A stretch of DNA of 64,000 bases from positions 6,031,808 through 6,095,807 of the forward strand of contig CM034110.1 of assembly GCA_019914945.1 (NCBI GenBank), given 5' to 3'. The notes below the pieces were generated by a model. That model did no database searches. It saw nothing but the letters and a program-made list of their open reading frames with translations, and was not told the origin of the DNA. A program made the position numbers and the translations under genes. Every line of letters starts with the position of its first letter. The stretch's first letter is position 1. The DNA comes from Typha latifolia (lineage: Eukaryota > Streptophyta > Magnoliopsida > Poales > Typhaceae). Positions 24,101 through 36,100 of the stretch are shown piece by piece.

Positions 24101-27055
24101 AAGTGCTAAATGGCTAATTTTAGAGGTTCCTTTTTCTTTTAGAATTTGGGGCTTCAATTGTTTTGATATCAGAATTTAGGGTTTTTTTTCATATTGTTCT
24201 GAAAGAATTTAGAATATCACATTAGCTCACAATAATTATAAAATAAAAAAGCAATATAAGGTAGATCATTCATCTTCAGCTAATGATGGATCCACATTGC
24301 CTTCATCAATAAACATTATAGTCTCCAAATCCAGTTCATGAATTGAGAGATCAGTAAACTTTAATATTCCTGCACCATCAAAGAAATCATAAGAATCTCC
24401 TCCGACGTCCATCTTGGTCTCCTCTTTCAAATAATCTGAAGACCTCCTTGATAGAAGGTGAAGGTTAGTATGCGGTCTTCAACTTTCTGTGGAGTTGTCT
24501 TATTCTTTTCAATGAATGGATGCAAGAATAAATGCTCTAATTCCACTCACAATCTGAAGAAGACCAAAGTTGCCCAAGTAACCTAAGTGCTAAATTATGA
24601 ATAATAGAAGCAGAAGTACCACGAGCAACCCACCACATTGTTGGATCAAAATCATTTCTATCTCCTATAGAATCAAAATTAGAAAAACTTTTAGTTGATG
24701 TGGAGAAATTAGTATAATATTTGGTATACCATTTTTCATTCTTCTACATATGAAAATAACCTTTTTAAGCATTTATTTCTCATATTAGAAATTTCTGAAT
24801 TCTTATGCAATGATAAACTTGGATCCTCTTGAATCCATAATGAGCTGTAATACCTATTAACATAATCATCAAATTAGTAAACAACACATACTAATGAAAG
24901 AAACAATAAAACAATTAATCATAAAAAAAAGATCTTGTCCACCACTGAATAAAAAAGAGATTTCTTGCCTTCCTTCTTATTTTCATACATAAATATGACT
25001 GACTTCATCTCACATTTTATATATCAAATGTAAACATGGTTTATCTGTGTCTGCAACCCATAGTATATTATACATAGGCTCTGTAAAGGCAAGCATATAT
25101 ATTCAATTTTATCCCACCAAAAGGTTATCGAGAACTTTATCTTTGACAAATTATGCTTTGCTAATATCATCCTCCTTATAGGAACTCCATTTATCAGCGA
25201 TTACCACCATTGATTAAAGGTTGTTCTTGATCTTTCTGAATCTTTTCAACATTATAATCACCAAAGCAAAGCGAGTCTCCATAATAGCAAATAATTTTAA
25301 GTTGACAAATCCATTAAAGAACTAACCTCATCGAGCGTTGCATGATGAAATTTTTTACACATTATATCCCATATAATTACTAAAATCCAACTATACTCAT
25401 CAACACAATCTCATTTGCCTTGGTGCTTTATGTTGCGCATATGTTTTTCAAAGCTAGGTTGAGAGTATGAACTACACATGGAGTCCAAAAAATGTGAGAA
25501 AATCTTGCCTCAAGAAACATCCTTGCTACCTTACAAATATGTGCATTATCTATAACCATTTAAACTATATTATGAGGCTCAACCTTTTCAATGATCAAAT
25601 TCAAGATAATAAATTTATCTTTATATTCTCCTTCACAATTCACAACCCTCAAGAACATTCCCAATCATCGCTAAAAAATTTATAAGCAGTTTCCTTTGTG
25701 CGTCAGTCCAATCATCATATGCAATACTCACCCCTTTATGCCCCCCATGTGCTTCTAATTAGGAGTGTCAAAATAAACAAGTTGCTCGGGCTCGACTTAG
25801 ACTGAGTCGAGCCTAAATAAATTTGTGGGGTCAAATTAAATTTTGAGTCGGGCTTGAGCTAGAGCCAGCTCGCTTAGGCTCGGCTCAAATTTTTTTATTA
25901 ATATTATATATATTATATATAAGTATATCCTAACCATTAGATCTTTGATCTAAAGATACACTCGGCTTGAAAATAGCCTAGTTTCAAGCTTGGGCTCGGC
26001 TCAGTCCGGCTTGGCTTGAGTTCAGCTTGAAAATATGTTCAATTTTTAGGCTCAAGCTCATTTTGGCTCGGCTACACCCTTACTTCTAATAGGGTTTAGC
26101 AGCATTTCAATATTTGCTCTTTTTCTATTGAATGTAGTTCTTAACATATTGTAGCCAGAGGTCACAAATCCATAAATCTTATTATTTGCTGTAAATTGAA
26201 AGGCTTTAACATAGTACGGGTTCATTGCCAGATGAAAAGACAACTAAGCTGAATAGGATATTCTTACAATCTCACAATATAATTGGCTACGAATACCGAA
26301 ATTAAATGACTTCTTAAATAGGTGTCATTCATATTGCTCTTTTTTTTCTTGATGTCCCTCCTATATTAAAATCTACATCTCCAACTCTAATTGAGCTACT
26401 AGAAGATGTAGCTTGCCCAAATTTTGGCAAAGAAATTTGTTTAGGCATCAATTTTTTATTCTCAACTCTACCATATCAATAACCCTTTTTATTTCCATGA
26501 TATATTCACTGCTCATTTTTAAACAATTTCTAATTTCATGCCCACTAATTTTCAACAAATGAGCCTTTATTCTATAATATGATCCTTTGTAAAATTGTTG
26601 ACAATAACTGTATCTAAAATTATGATTTCCTCCACATTCTCTCAAGTTCTCCATCTTATTAACATACTTCCACAAATGAGCATTATCATCCTATAGTCAT
26701 AGAAGATGCAATATTTTGACTACACTCTATATTTTTGGTATTCATTTTTCTACAACCGCAATAAAACTACATTAGTAGATAAATATCTATTAGAGGCATT
26801 TCCTTCAATTAGAACATTAATAGAGTTTTTATATCATAGTATCAAAGATCACAATATCAGATTAATCATTAAAGCAATATATATTAGTAGTATTTATTTT
26901 ATTCAAACATCGCAGTATCTTTTGTCAAAAAAGAACATCACATTATCACATTATTAGTTTATCACACTAATTAGAATTAATATAAACAATAAAAATTTAA
27001 ATTTAAGCCCTATCGGCATCAAGAAAAAAGAAAAAGAAAACGAAAACCTTTAAAG

Positions 27056-27101
<46 letters not shown>

Positions 27102-30100
27102 ACGTCGCTGCTTGGTCTTAAAGAAGCTCCAGCTATTCGTCTATTGCCCTCAATTTGCTCAGCCATTTGCCGTGCTCACCGTGCTCAGCCACTCGCCGTC
27201 GCCGCACTATCGTTTTATGCTGAGACAGATCTAGGGCTGAGAAGTGTGAGGTGAGGGTGGATTTAGGTTTTCCTCAAAGGTTTTAGGTTTTAGGGCAGTT
27301 TTGGATTTGGATCCGGGTTAACAAAAAACAACTTAAACCTAACCCATTTGACCTAATTTCGCGCTTGCCCATGTCCGCGTCACGTCCCGCCCGTGTGCTC
27401 TTTAATTCTTTTATTTTTAATTATGGGTACTTCTAATCCGTGTTGGACACATGTCCCACGCATGTCTAATGCGTGTCCGTGTCCAACACGTGTCTGACAC
27501 AGACACCTTCTGGGCTTCATATGTTTTAGACATCACACGACCCATGTCGGTCGGTACGGCTTGGCATAAGGGTGTGCCACTAGCATACCTCATGTCAAGT
27601 ATTGTGCCATTATCAGGACGGCCTTCCTTGATAAAGAGATCACTAAGCAAAGATTTTGTCATATGTACGGACTCACTGCAATTTGATAATTTTCCATCTC
27701 TACCAGCACGACCAGCTTCCTGATAATATGCTTCCAGACTCTGCAGCCAAATCAAGATCACAACAATAGGTGTGAAACAGAGATGATATGAAGCAAATAT
27801 GTACATATCCAAGATGAGGAAATAATGAAAGAATTAATCAAGTAGACAAAAACATTACTAGCTCTTTGGTTTGAGAATAATGTGCAAATTATATTAAGTC
27901 TGCTGCCCTATTCTTTCAACCAATTACTATGCAAATCTTGCCATTAAATATATACCAATTTCTCAAAGTTCCAAAAAGAATATCTCAATGGTTTCCATTG
28001 TAACATGTATTATTCTCTTATCTATCCCTCCTAACCAAACACAATCACTTCTAAATTTTCAATAAGTCAGGATGACATTTTAACTCCTCCTAGTCCCATA
28101 ATGCTCTATAATTAGTAATTTCCCAAGAACATAAAATTAGGTAATAGTTGAATATAGCACAAGGAACACTCCATACTATTTCATCCTATGAAACTCACGG
28201 AACAATGAGGAAAAGTGTTAGTGATTAACAAACCAGACCTGAAGAAGAAGATACTAAACTGTGAAGAGGCCTTACATTTTTTTCTTATTACTACAAAAAT
28301 TACCTAGAAAAGGCAGTGGTAACTGGTAAGGCATATAGCAGGTCATGATTTGATGATTCTTTTGAAGGAAAATTCAAATTTCTTGTGAAATAAATTGATA
28401 TGTTGGAATGCTGAATAAAATGTGTAAAGCAGAAGAAAGGAATATTGGTTGAGAATCGAGGTAATAGATAGCTTAACATACAACATAGATACTATATATA
28501 TACTTATTCATGTATGGGCTGAGCACCTACTGCCATGTCTTGTGTTGCATGTCCAGATAATATATGCATTAAATCCTTGGTAATAACTATCTATTCAGCG
28601 TGTCACAAGTAGCACTTACTGAGGATAATATGTTGAAAAATAGTTAAAGATGGTTCAAACATGTCCAAGAGAGGCCTTAGGCACCAACTAGTGAAGTAAA
28701 TTCAATATTGAACACACCCTAAGGAGAGACTAGAGAAACTATAGAAGAACCAAAAAAGCTCATTAGGAGAGAAAATACAATGACTACTATTTCCAAAGAG
28801 CATTAAGAAATTCATTATGTTGATTCCAACTAAATGGGACACAAGGATTTATTGTTCTTGTCGTTGTCCCTTAACAAATATGGGTTGATTCACAGGAATA
28901 TCAACAATATCCTATACAAATAGCTTTATTCATTTGTACAAATACTTTCTAGGTGAAATTGATATCTAAAAAGGTACAAAGATTTCAATTTGGTTAAGTT
29001 ACATAAATAAAAGGCTTCAAACTGACTATAACAACAACCAAGTACTTAGAACATATGCGCATACTTCGCCACCCCTGAGAACAAATTCACAATAAACAGA
29101 AATATAAAATAGGAAATGCACACACATAATGAAATAGTAAAAGGGTACAAAGCATACTTGCGGCCAACCATAGTGAATAATTCTTCGAACATTTGACTTG
29201 TCAATCCCCATTCCAAAAGCTACTGTGGCAACCACAACCTGGAACCCAAAAAATTGCTTGCATGAGCGGGAAATAAGGGTCTGTTTGGTTCGAGTCTAAG
29301 TCATGAACATAGTTAATTGACCCCAATTTTTGTTCATACTTAGATACCTTAAAAATGGTTAAAAAAATATGGTATTGGGTTGTGAACTAGGCTAAATAAT
29401 AATTATCACCTTTGATGTGATGTGAGAAAATAAAAAATGTATTGGTTTTATAGAGAAATAGATGATATATAAAATTAATGGATCAAAATAACCTTTGACT
29501 TTGATGGTAAAATTTAAAAATATTATTTTTTAAAACAATAAAGAGTTTTTAATTACAAACCTGCGGACTTCCAAGCATGTATTAAGCTCGCAATCAGGCT
29601 TGCATATTCTTTTTATTTTATCTTTTCTAAAATAACGTAAGGTTACTGTCGTTTTTTAAAATAATAACATAAGTATAATATTTTTCTTTTTCTTTTGTTT
29701 TTGGTTATAAGCCAATGGTAAGACTACATTACTTTTTGTAATATTTTTTTAAGTTCTTAGTATTGCAAATTTATTAAAATAAAAAAGTTATTGCAAGCTT
29801 AGAACCTCTTGAAAGGTCACAAGCTTGCAACCATTCTATAATTTATGGCGGATTTAGTAAGTTTTAATTTTTTTTTTAAGAGAAATATATTTATTTTGGG
29901 GGAAAATTGAAGATATATGAGAGAGGGTTTGGAATAAGGGTATAATTATAATTATTTTGATGTGACATGAAGTGAAAAATATTTACTTCATGTCACATAG
30001 TACCAAAATATTATTATTTAATTTGAAGAATATAAATGCAAGTCAGCCATTTTAGACCCATATTAAACCTATCGATAAATTATATTAAATAATAAACTTT

Positions 30101-33100
30101 TAATTTTTCCATCAACGTATACAAATATTTTTTCCTAGGGTCATTCTTTTGTTTTTGTTAGCCATAGTGAAAGAGGAGCTCTTTTATAATACAAAAACAT
30201 GCATTTATTGGAAGAGAGAGGGGAAGGAGAGAGGAGCAAGAACATTAAAGATACATGAAAATAGTACCAAAATATTATTAGTAAATTTGTAAAATATAAA
30301 TGCAAGTCGGCCATATTAAACCTATTAGTAAATTACATTAAATAATAACTTTTTAAGTTTTCCACCAATGTGTACGAATATTTCTTTCCAGGGTTAATTC
30401 TTTTTTTTTGCCGGCCATAGTGATAGATGAGCTCTTTTATACTAATAAAATGCATTTTTTGGAAGAGAGAGAAGAAAGAACGAAAAGAGAGAGGAGAGAG
30501 AACATTAACAAAATATGAAAATGACAAATATATATGATTTCACGAGTAAATTTGAAATATATTTGAATATAAATTGGATTTTTTTAATTCTCTCTTTATT
30601 GAGGAGTGAACTTGGTTGGAGATAAAATTGTACTTAATTACTGAACATGGCTATGGTCCCTGATCGAGATCAGGACTCCTCTGAACTCAAACCGAAGACG
30701 GGCTAAGAGTCTCCAAGATTTTGACCAGCAATATATGGAGGGTTAGGTGGAGGGGTGAGATTTCCTATGCATGAGGTTCCTGCCAATTCAAAGTGTAAAG
30801 AGAGTAACATGTAACTGCCCTTGACCCTATTTCTAGAGAGGCTACTCCGACGACTCAGTTACTGCAAATTTTCATGTTAAACATTCATATTTTGACCCTA
30901 ATTCAATTACCTCTAAATCATTGTGGTGGAACTCTTCATGGACGCACCTTAAAAGTGCTTTTGGCAACTGCAAGTAATGATAAATTAGTTATGGGCTTAT
31001 GGACTAAAAAAGCAATCAAAAACCTTGAAGTATCATAAGAGTCATATCGACAAGGTAGTTCAAAAGATGTAACATATATGCCAAATCTAAATAAGGAGTT
31101 AAGGACTATATGTATTGGAATGCAAAGTTTGTTCTAAATTCTAATTATTTAAAAGTGTAGGAAAACCGGCACGCTCTCCACCAAGCAATGCTTGGCAAAA
31201 GTATGTGTGTGCATGAATATTAAAGATGCCAAAATAAGTTTGTTAAAAAACATGTAAGTTAAAAAGTGAAAATAAAGCTATTAACAAGTTACTTTGTTTC
31301 CAGTTACTTGAGATGTAGCATGGATAACCAATTAATCAGTTCAAATACAACTGTAGAATACCATAAACAGTATATCTCAAAATATTCCGCCCCTAAGAGG
31401 GTTTAAGCCTTTGAGGTATGACCCACAAATAGAATTAGAACATGCATATGTAACCTCTTGAGAAAACCTTAGCAAGTAGGTGAGTACTATGAACAATCAG
31501 TGACCACTACAAAAGCATATTCTACCAATATTATAAGATCATAATAGCAGACTATTTTAAATTGAATCAGTTATTTTAAATATCATAAAGACTTCCTAAC
31601 TTCTTATCCAGATGGATGCACTTCTACATCAACACTTCCCCAATAAATAATGCAAGCTACTTCTGTTCAATCAGTGAAGTAAGGAAGTAACAAACTATAC
31701 AGATTTGCATGGATAACAGAGAAGTTCAATCAGCTTTATCATGTTCTAGCATAAAAATAAATGAGAGAATTCTCTCACCACTTAAATTAACAAACTGAAT
31801 GAACTCATTTTCTTTATAGGCAGCTAAGATGTAAAGGAAGAATTGGAAGAGCACAGATCAGCTCACAAGGAACTAACATTTTGTGATCGTACTATGATAG
31901 TTGTAAGAATCTTGAGAAAAGTTGTCACAGATAATGACTGTAATTTGCAGCAATCTCATCTAATACAGTGCGACAGAAAAACATACAGGCCTACCAAGAA
32001 ATAATAGCCATAGTGATTTGTGATGAAAATAAATCATAAGCATCAAAACGTAGATACATAGCAATATAGCATGGACTTCGAATCTTGCAGTGTACATCTG
32101 AACTCATTATCTATGCTGAATAAGTGATCACTTTCCCTGTTTTCGACCGAAGGAGCTGACTTCTATCACAAGTCTAGCTTTACAAAGAGTTTTTTTTTAA
32201 TCAAATAAAAGACCAGACAAATGACTTAATTTGAGATGAGATCATTTTGTTTTCTTTATCATTCATTATAACTTCAGCTCATGAAAAAGAAAACAACTCA
32301 GCTTTTCTCTTGGTTAAGATACTCATACCAGTCTATTTCAGACTGCTAACTTTAAGTGTAGCTGGTTAGGCAGTCTCATGCATTGAGACATCAATGTCCA
32401 GCAATGACAGTTGACATGATCAGCCATATGAACATGATAGCCAAATCATTTAGCATATGAGACATATATTTATCAGACCATTTAACTCAAATTGAAAATG
32501 TCAAAACTTGATACTTGTATTTCATTGGAAAGAATTACTTATGGAGTATAACGACTTCCTCTTCCTAACAGACTCACTAATAGGGAAGAAGTACCTTTGC
32601 ATGATATGCTGCAGCTCTGACACCAGATTTGCAAAGATACTCAGATAATACCAGAGTTTCTTTTCTGGTAGGCACATATACAATTGTAGGACCTAGTTCC
32701 AAAGATCCTGGTGAAACAGATATCTCAGAAGCTGCAGAATACTCTGGGCTCCCAGCTGGAGGTTCAAGGAACTCACCACATGAAACTGCAAGATATGTGT
32801 TTGGACAATTTGATATTTCAGTCAAATAATATAATAGTGGGAAAACAAACTCATGCACAATGATCAAACTCAGGGATGACGATTTATTCTGATTGTTGTA
32901 TTACTATTTCATGCTACTTTGTAAAATGCTGAATATAGTAATGTAACTTGAAAAAGTGTAGCGTTTGTGCTATTATCTGATCTTATCAATGATTAGTCGG
33001 TTATTGCAATGTCGCTTAGATGGGATCCGGTGGGCGTTTCAACAAGTACTTTTGGTTATTTGGTACTTTGCATTTTTGGAATTACTAGTCAGTCTTGTTT

Positions 33101-36100
33101 AAAACCCCTCTAGAAGAATTAAACTCTCTAACAAATGGTATCATTGAACTTTCAGATAATTACAAGAACATTATCAGATGAATGTGATTCTCAATAAGCA
33201 TAAAGGCCTACGCCAGGAGCATAAAGGCCTATAACGTATTCCAGACTAGAGAGTCAATAGGTGGTCTTTGGTGCTTGTATTAAGTCAAATCAATTTGGGG
33301 TTAAATTTAATTTGTGTTGCACCTTTCTATTTTCATCAATTATTTGGCATTTCATGTATTTTCGTCTTGCCACGTTGTTGTCCAACAATTTATCTCCATA
33401 ACAAGTTATAATACTTAATATATTATTTTGATATAATCAGGGCTGATATTCAGTTTACATATACAAACTTTATCATGAAAATGAGCTAACTAGCAAAAGT
33501 TAAACATTTCCTTCCCAAGAAGATTACTGCAATGATATAATTCGGGAAATTGGTGAAGTTAAAGAACAAAACATAGTAATGTGGGTAACTAAAAGTATGT
33601 AAAGATAAACCTAGGACACATGAAACCTGCAACTTATGAGCTACACTTCAGATAAAGAAAATCTAATATGAGCTACCAAATACCACTGTTAGTCTGATTC
33701 ATTTTCATCCAAAATAACAACCATAAGTTGCTGAAAGCGTGTCAGTATATAATCTAAGAGAAGATACCCACCAAATGGTGGAAACATTACCATCCATATC
33801 ATCCACTTCGTGATGGAAATCTAGCTCATCTTCCAGATTTTCCTATAAAGAAACAACAAAACTGTTATTCATAAAAAATGCATCACAGTTCTGAAAAATA
33901 TGACTATCCTTGTAAAGATTTGAACCACATACTTTTGGCTCCTCTTCATCAGATATGCCATCGCTTATAGACTCAGAGGAGCTATCTGAGGTATCTTCCA
34001 TATTATTGTTATACTTCAAGCTTTTTCCACTAGATACTCTTGCTGCAGTGTATGTTTCTATCAGTTCATGGAAGTCCTTTTCATAAGATGAGACAGAAGT
34101 TGTTTTGCTATGCTTTACCTATAAATGGATATCGAGATAAATCAGTAATAGTAAGAACACAGAATAATCTATAAGTCGTACCAACACGCAGATTGATCTA
34201 CGAAAATGTAATGTAAGCAAGAAAATTCTAGAAAAATTTAAGTTCAAGATGACAAGCATCTTAATAGAAATAGACTTTATTTCACTCTAATTGATATTAT
34301 ACTTGCCATAGAAGCTGAATCATTAGAAAAAGGATGTCATTAAGCTAAGCTAGATTTGATTGGGGATAGGTTTTTTACTTTTTTTTCGCTGTTAACAGGT
34401 TTATATTTTTCATAAAGTAGAAAATGATTTGGGTTACCTTAACTAAACAATTATCATGGAGAATAATAACCACTCCTTTCTTCCTAATAACAGAAACATA
34501 GACAATATAAATGCCTAGTACAGCAGTAACTCGCCAATCAAGCTAGTGTTTTGTATTGGTCCTAAGTAGTCCAAAGGAAAGAAAGATATGGTTGGATGTT
34601 CTTAAGAAAAAACATGTCCAAATCAACTTATATAGTGAAGAAAGAAATCAAAGAATAACTCAAAAGGCATTACTTGACCTCCGCACTCCAAGTTTTGAGG
34701 GAATCCTAGGGCATAAATCTGCAAGAGTCAATCTAGCAACAGGTGAATAGAAAGAGATAATTTCTAGATATCTCATCTCAAGTCAAAGATAGAGACATCC
34801 ATATAAGAGAGAGAGAGAGAGGATTAGGTGATTTCTGAAATCCAAAAGTCCTATAATTGTAAATGTAGCACATCATCTTGACCTCGAACTTCTCAAAAGA
34901 CTCCTTTTCATCTGTTATTTACCTTGGTCATTGGCTCATTGCAGTTTAGGCTCACAGGTTCTTAGAAGAGAACCTCCTAGAGTTCCTCTAGACTTGGGAA
35001 TAGTCTACATGAAGTAGGAGGGTGGACAACTTCTACCCTCAAGATTTGCCTTCACCAATGAGACACATATAAGCCAAGAAGACAATGAAGCTAAATACTT
35101 TATACTTGGAAATAACCTTTGCAGGAGTACATTTGCTTTTCCATCTTTTGCAAAGCATACATGCAAAAGTTATGGAAAAAAAAACGGAACAACCAAATTA
35201 TGGTACATAAGAATTCTCTAATAAAATAACAGTTCCATTTGAACTCAGTATAAGAAGTCCAGTAATGCCGATATACAAAAAATCTCAGGTATTGCCATCC
35301 TTCCATCTCAAACAAAGAGAAGAACTAATTATTATTTATCCAGAAAGTGAACTTTCAAACTCACAGTAAATTGGAGATTTGGCCGGAAAAAGGAAGTCAA
35401 TATGATTTTCATTTCCTTGGACATGTGCAAGGACTTGATGATGTCTTCCCGAACAGGAATTGTTGCAGTAGCAGTCAATGCCATCAGTGGTATATCAAAC
35501 TTCAAAAACTTCAATTTAGACGTATTGAAATTCTCTCTCAGCACAGACAATCGCCTTTGAACAAATAAGAAGAATAATTTAACTTCTATGTCTAGACAGG
35601 AAGGAAAAGAAGATGATATCCAATGAAACAAAGGCTTATTCCTAACTAATTTTACATTTAAAGTCTATGACGTGGCTTGGAACAATGTTAGAAAATAGTG
35701 GGTTGAAATAGAAGCTATTAAGTAGATAGAAGACCTATAGTCAGGTCGAAAATCATGACCCCACTTGGAGACGCAATGAACTTCATCAATGGCAAACAGT
35801 GCAATACCAGGACTTTCTGCCAGTTTTTTAAGCGGCTCCATAAGTCTGCAAACAGAAAAGTAATCAGGTACCAGACATAATCACATAAAGATCATGCATC
35901 AGGAAGGGACAAAGTTTCTACCTTAGTAGTGTTTCAGGACAAACATAAACTATCTTGTACAAGCCATTCATGGCTTTCTGCTCGACACTACTGTCAGGTT
36001 GCCCTGATCCAAGGAAGCAAGCTGATATCCCATGATTTGCTAACTTTAAACACTGGTCATGCATCAAACTTATCAAGGGTGAAATAACAACCACGACTTT

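Larger units (their letters stand above)
23482..27521 (-). mobile_element. Degenerate hAT DNA transposon inside a RECQSIM intron
   Basis: The ends are inverted: the left reads TATGAAGCACGGA and the right, on the other strand, TATGAAGCCCAGA. Both are followed by subterminal arrays of short CGGATACG/GTGTCGGACACG-like words, common in hAT ends. The interior carries a minus-strand hAT transposase pseudogene (24267-26695). It also has a CT-rich stretch with a (GA)n run at 27059-27097 that would be the transposase 5' region. I see no matching 8-bp target duplication, so the insertion is old or the termini are misplaced by some bases. Confidence 0.6.

Noticed and set aside
29277..29480. TCTGTTTGGTTCGAGTC sequence resembling the start of a plant MITE
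   Set aside because: I could not find the mirrored right end (AACCAAACAGA) in the following 2 kb, so the element cannot be delimited.
34556..34750. 64-codon open frame in the RECQSIM intron between exons 4 and 5
   Set aside because: It is on the opposite strand, has no splice context and no known domain. It is probably chance in an intron.
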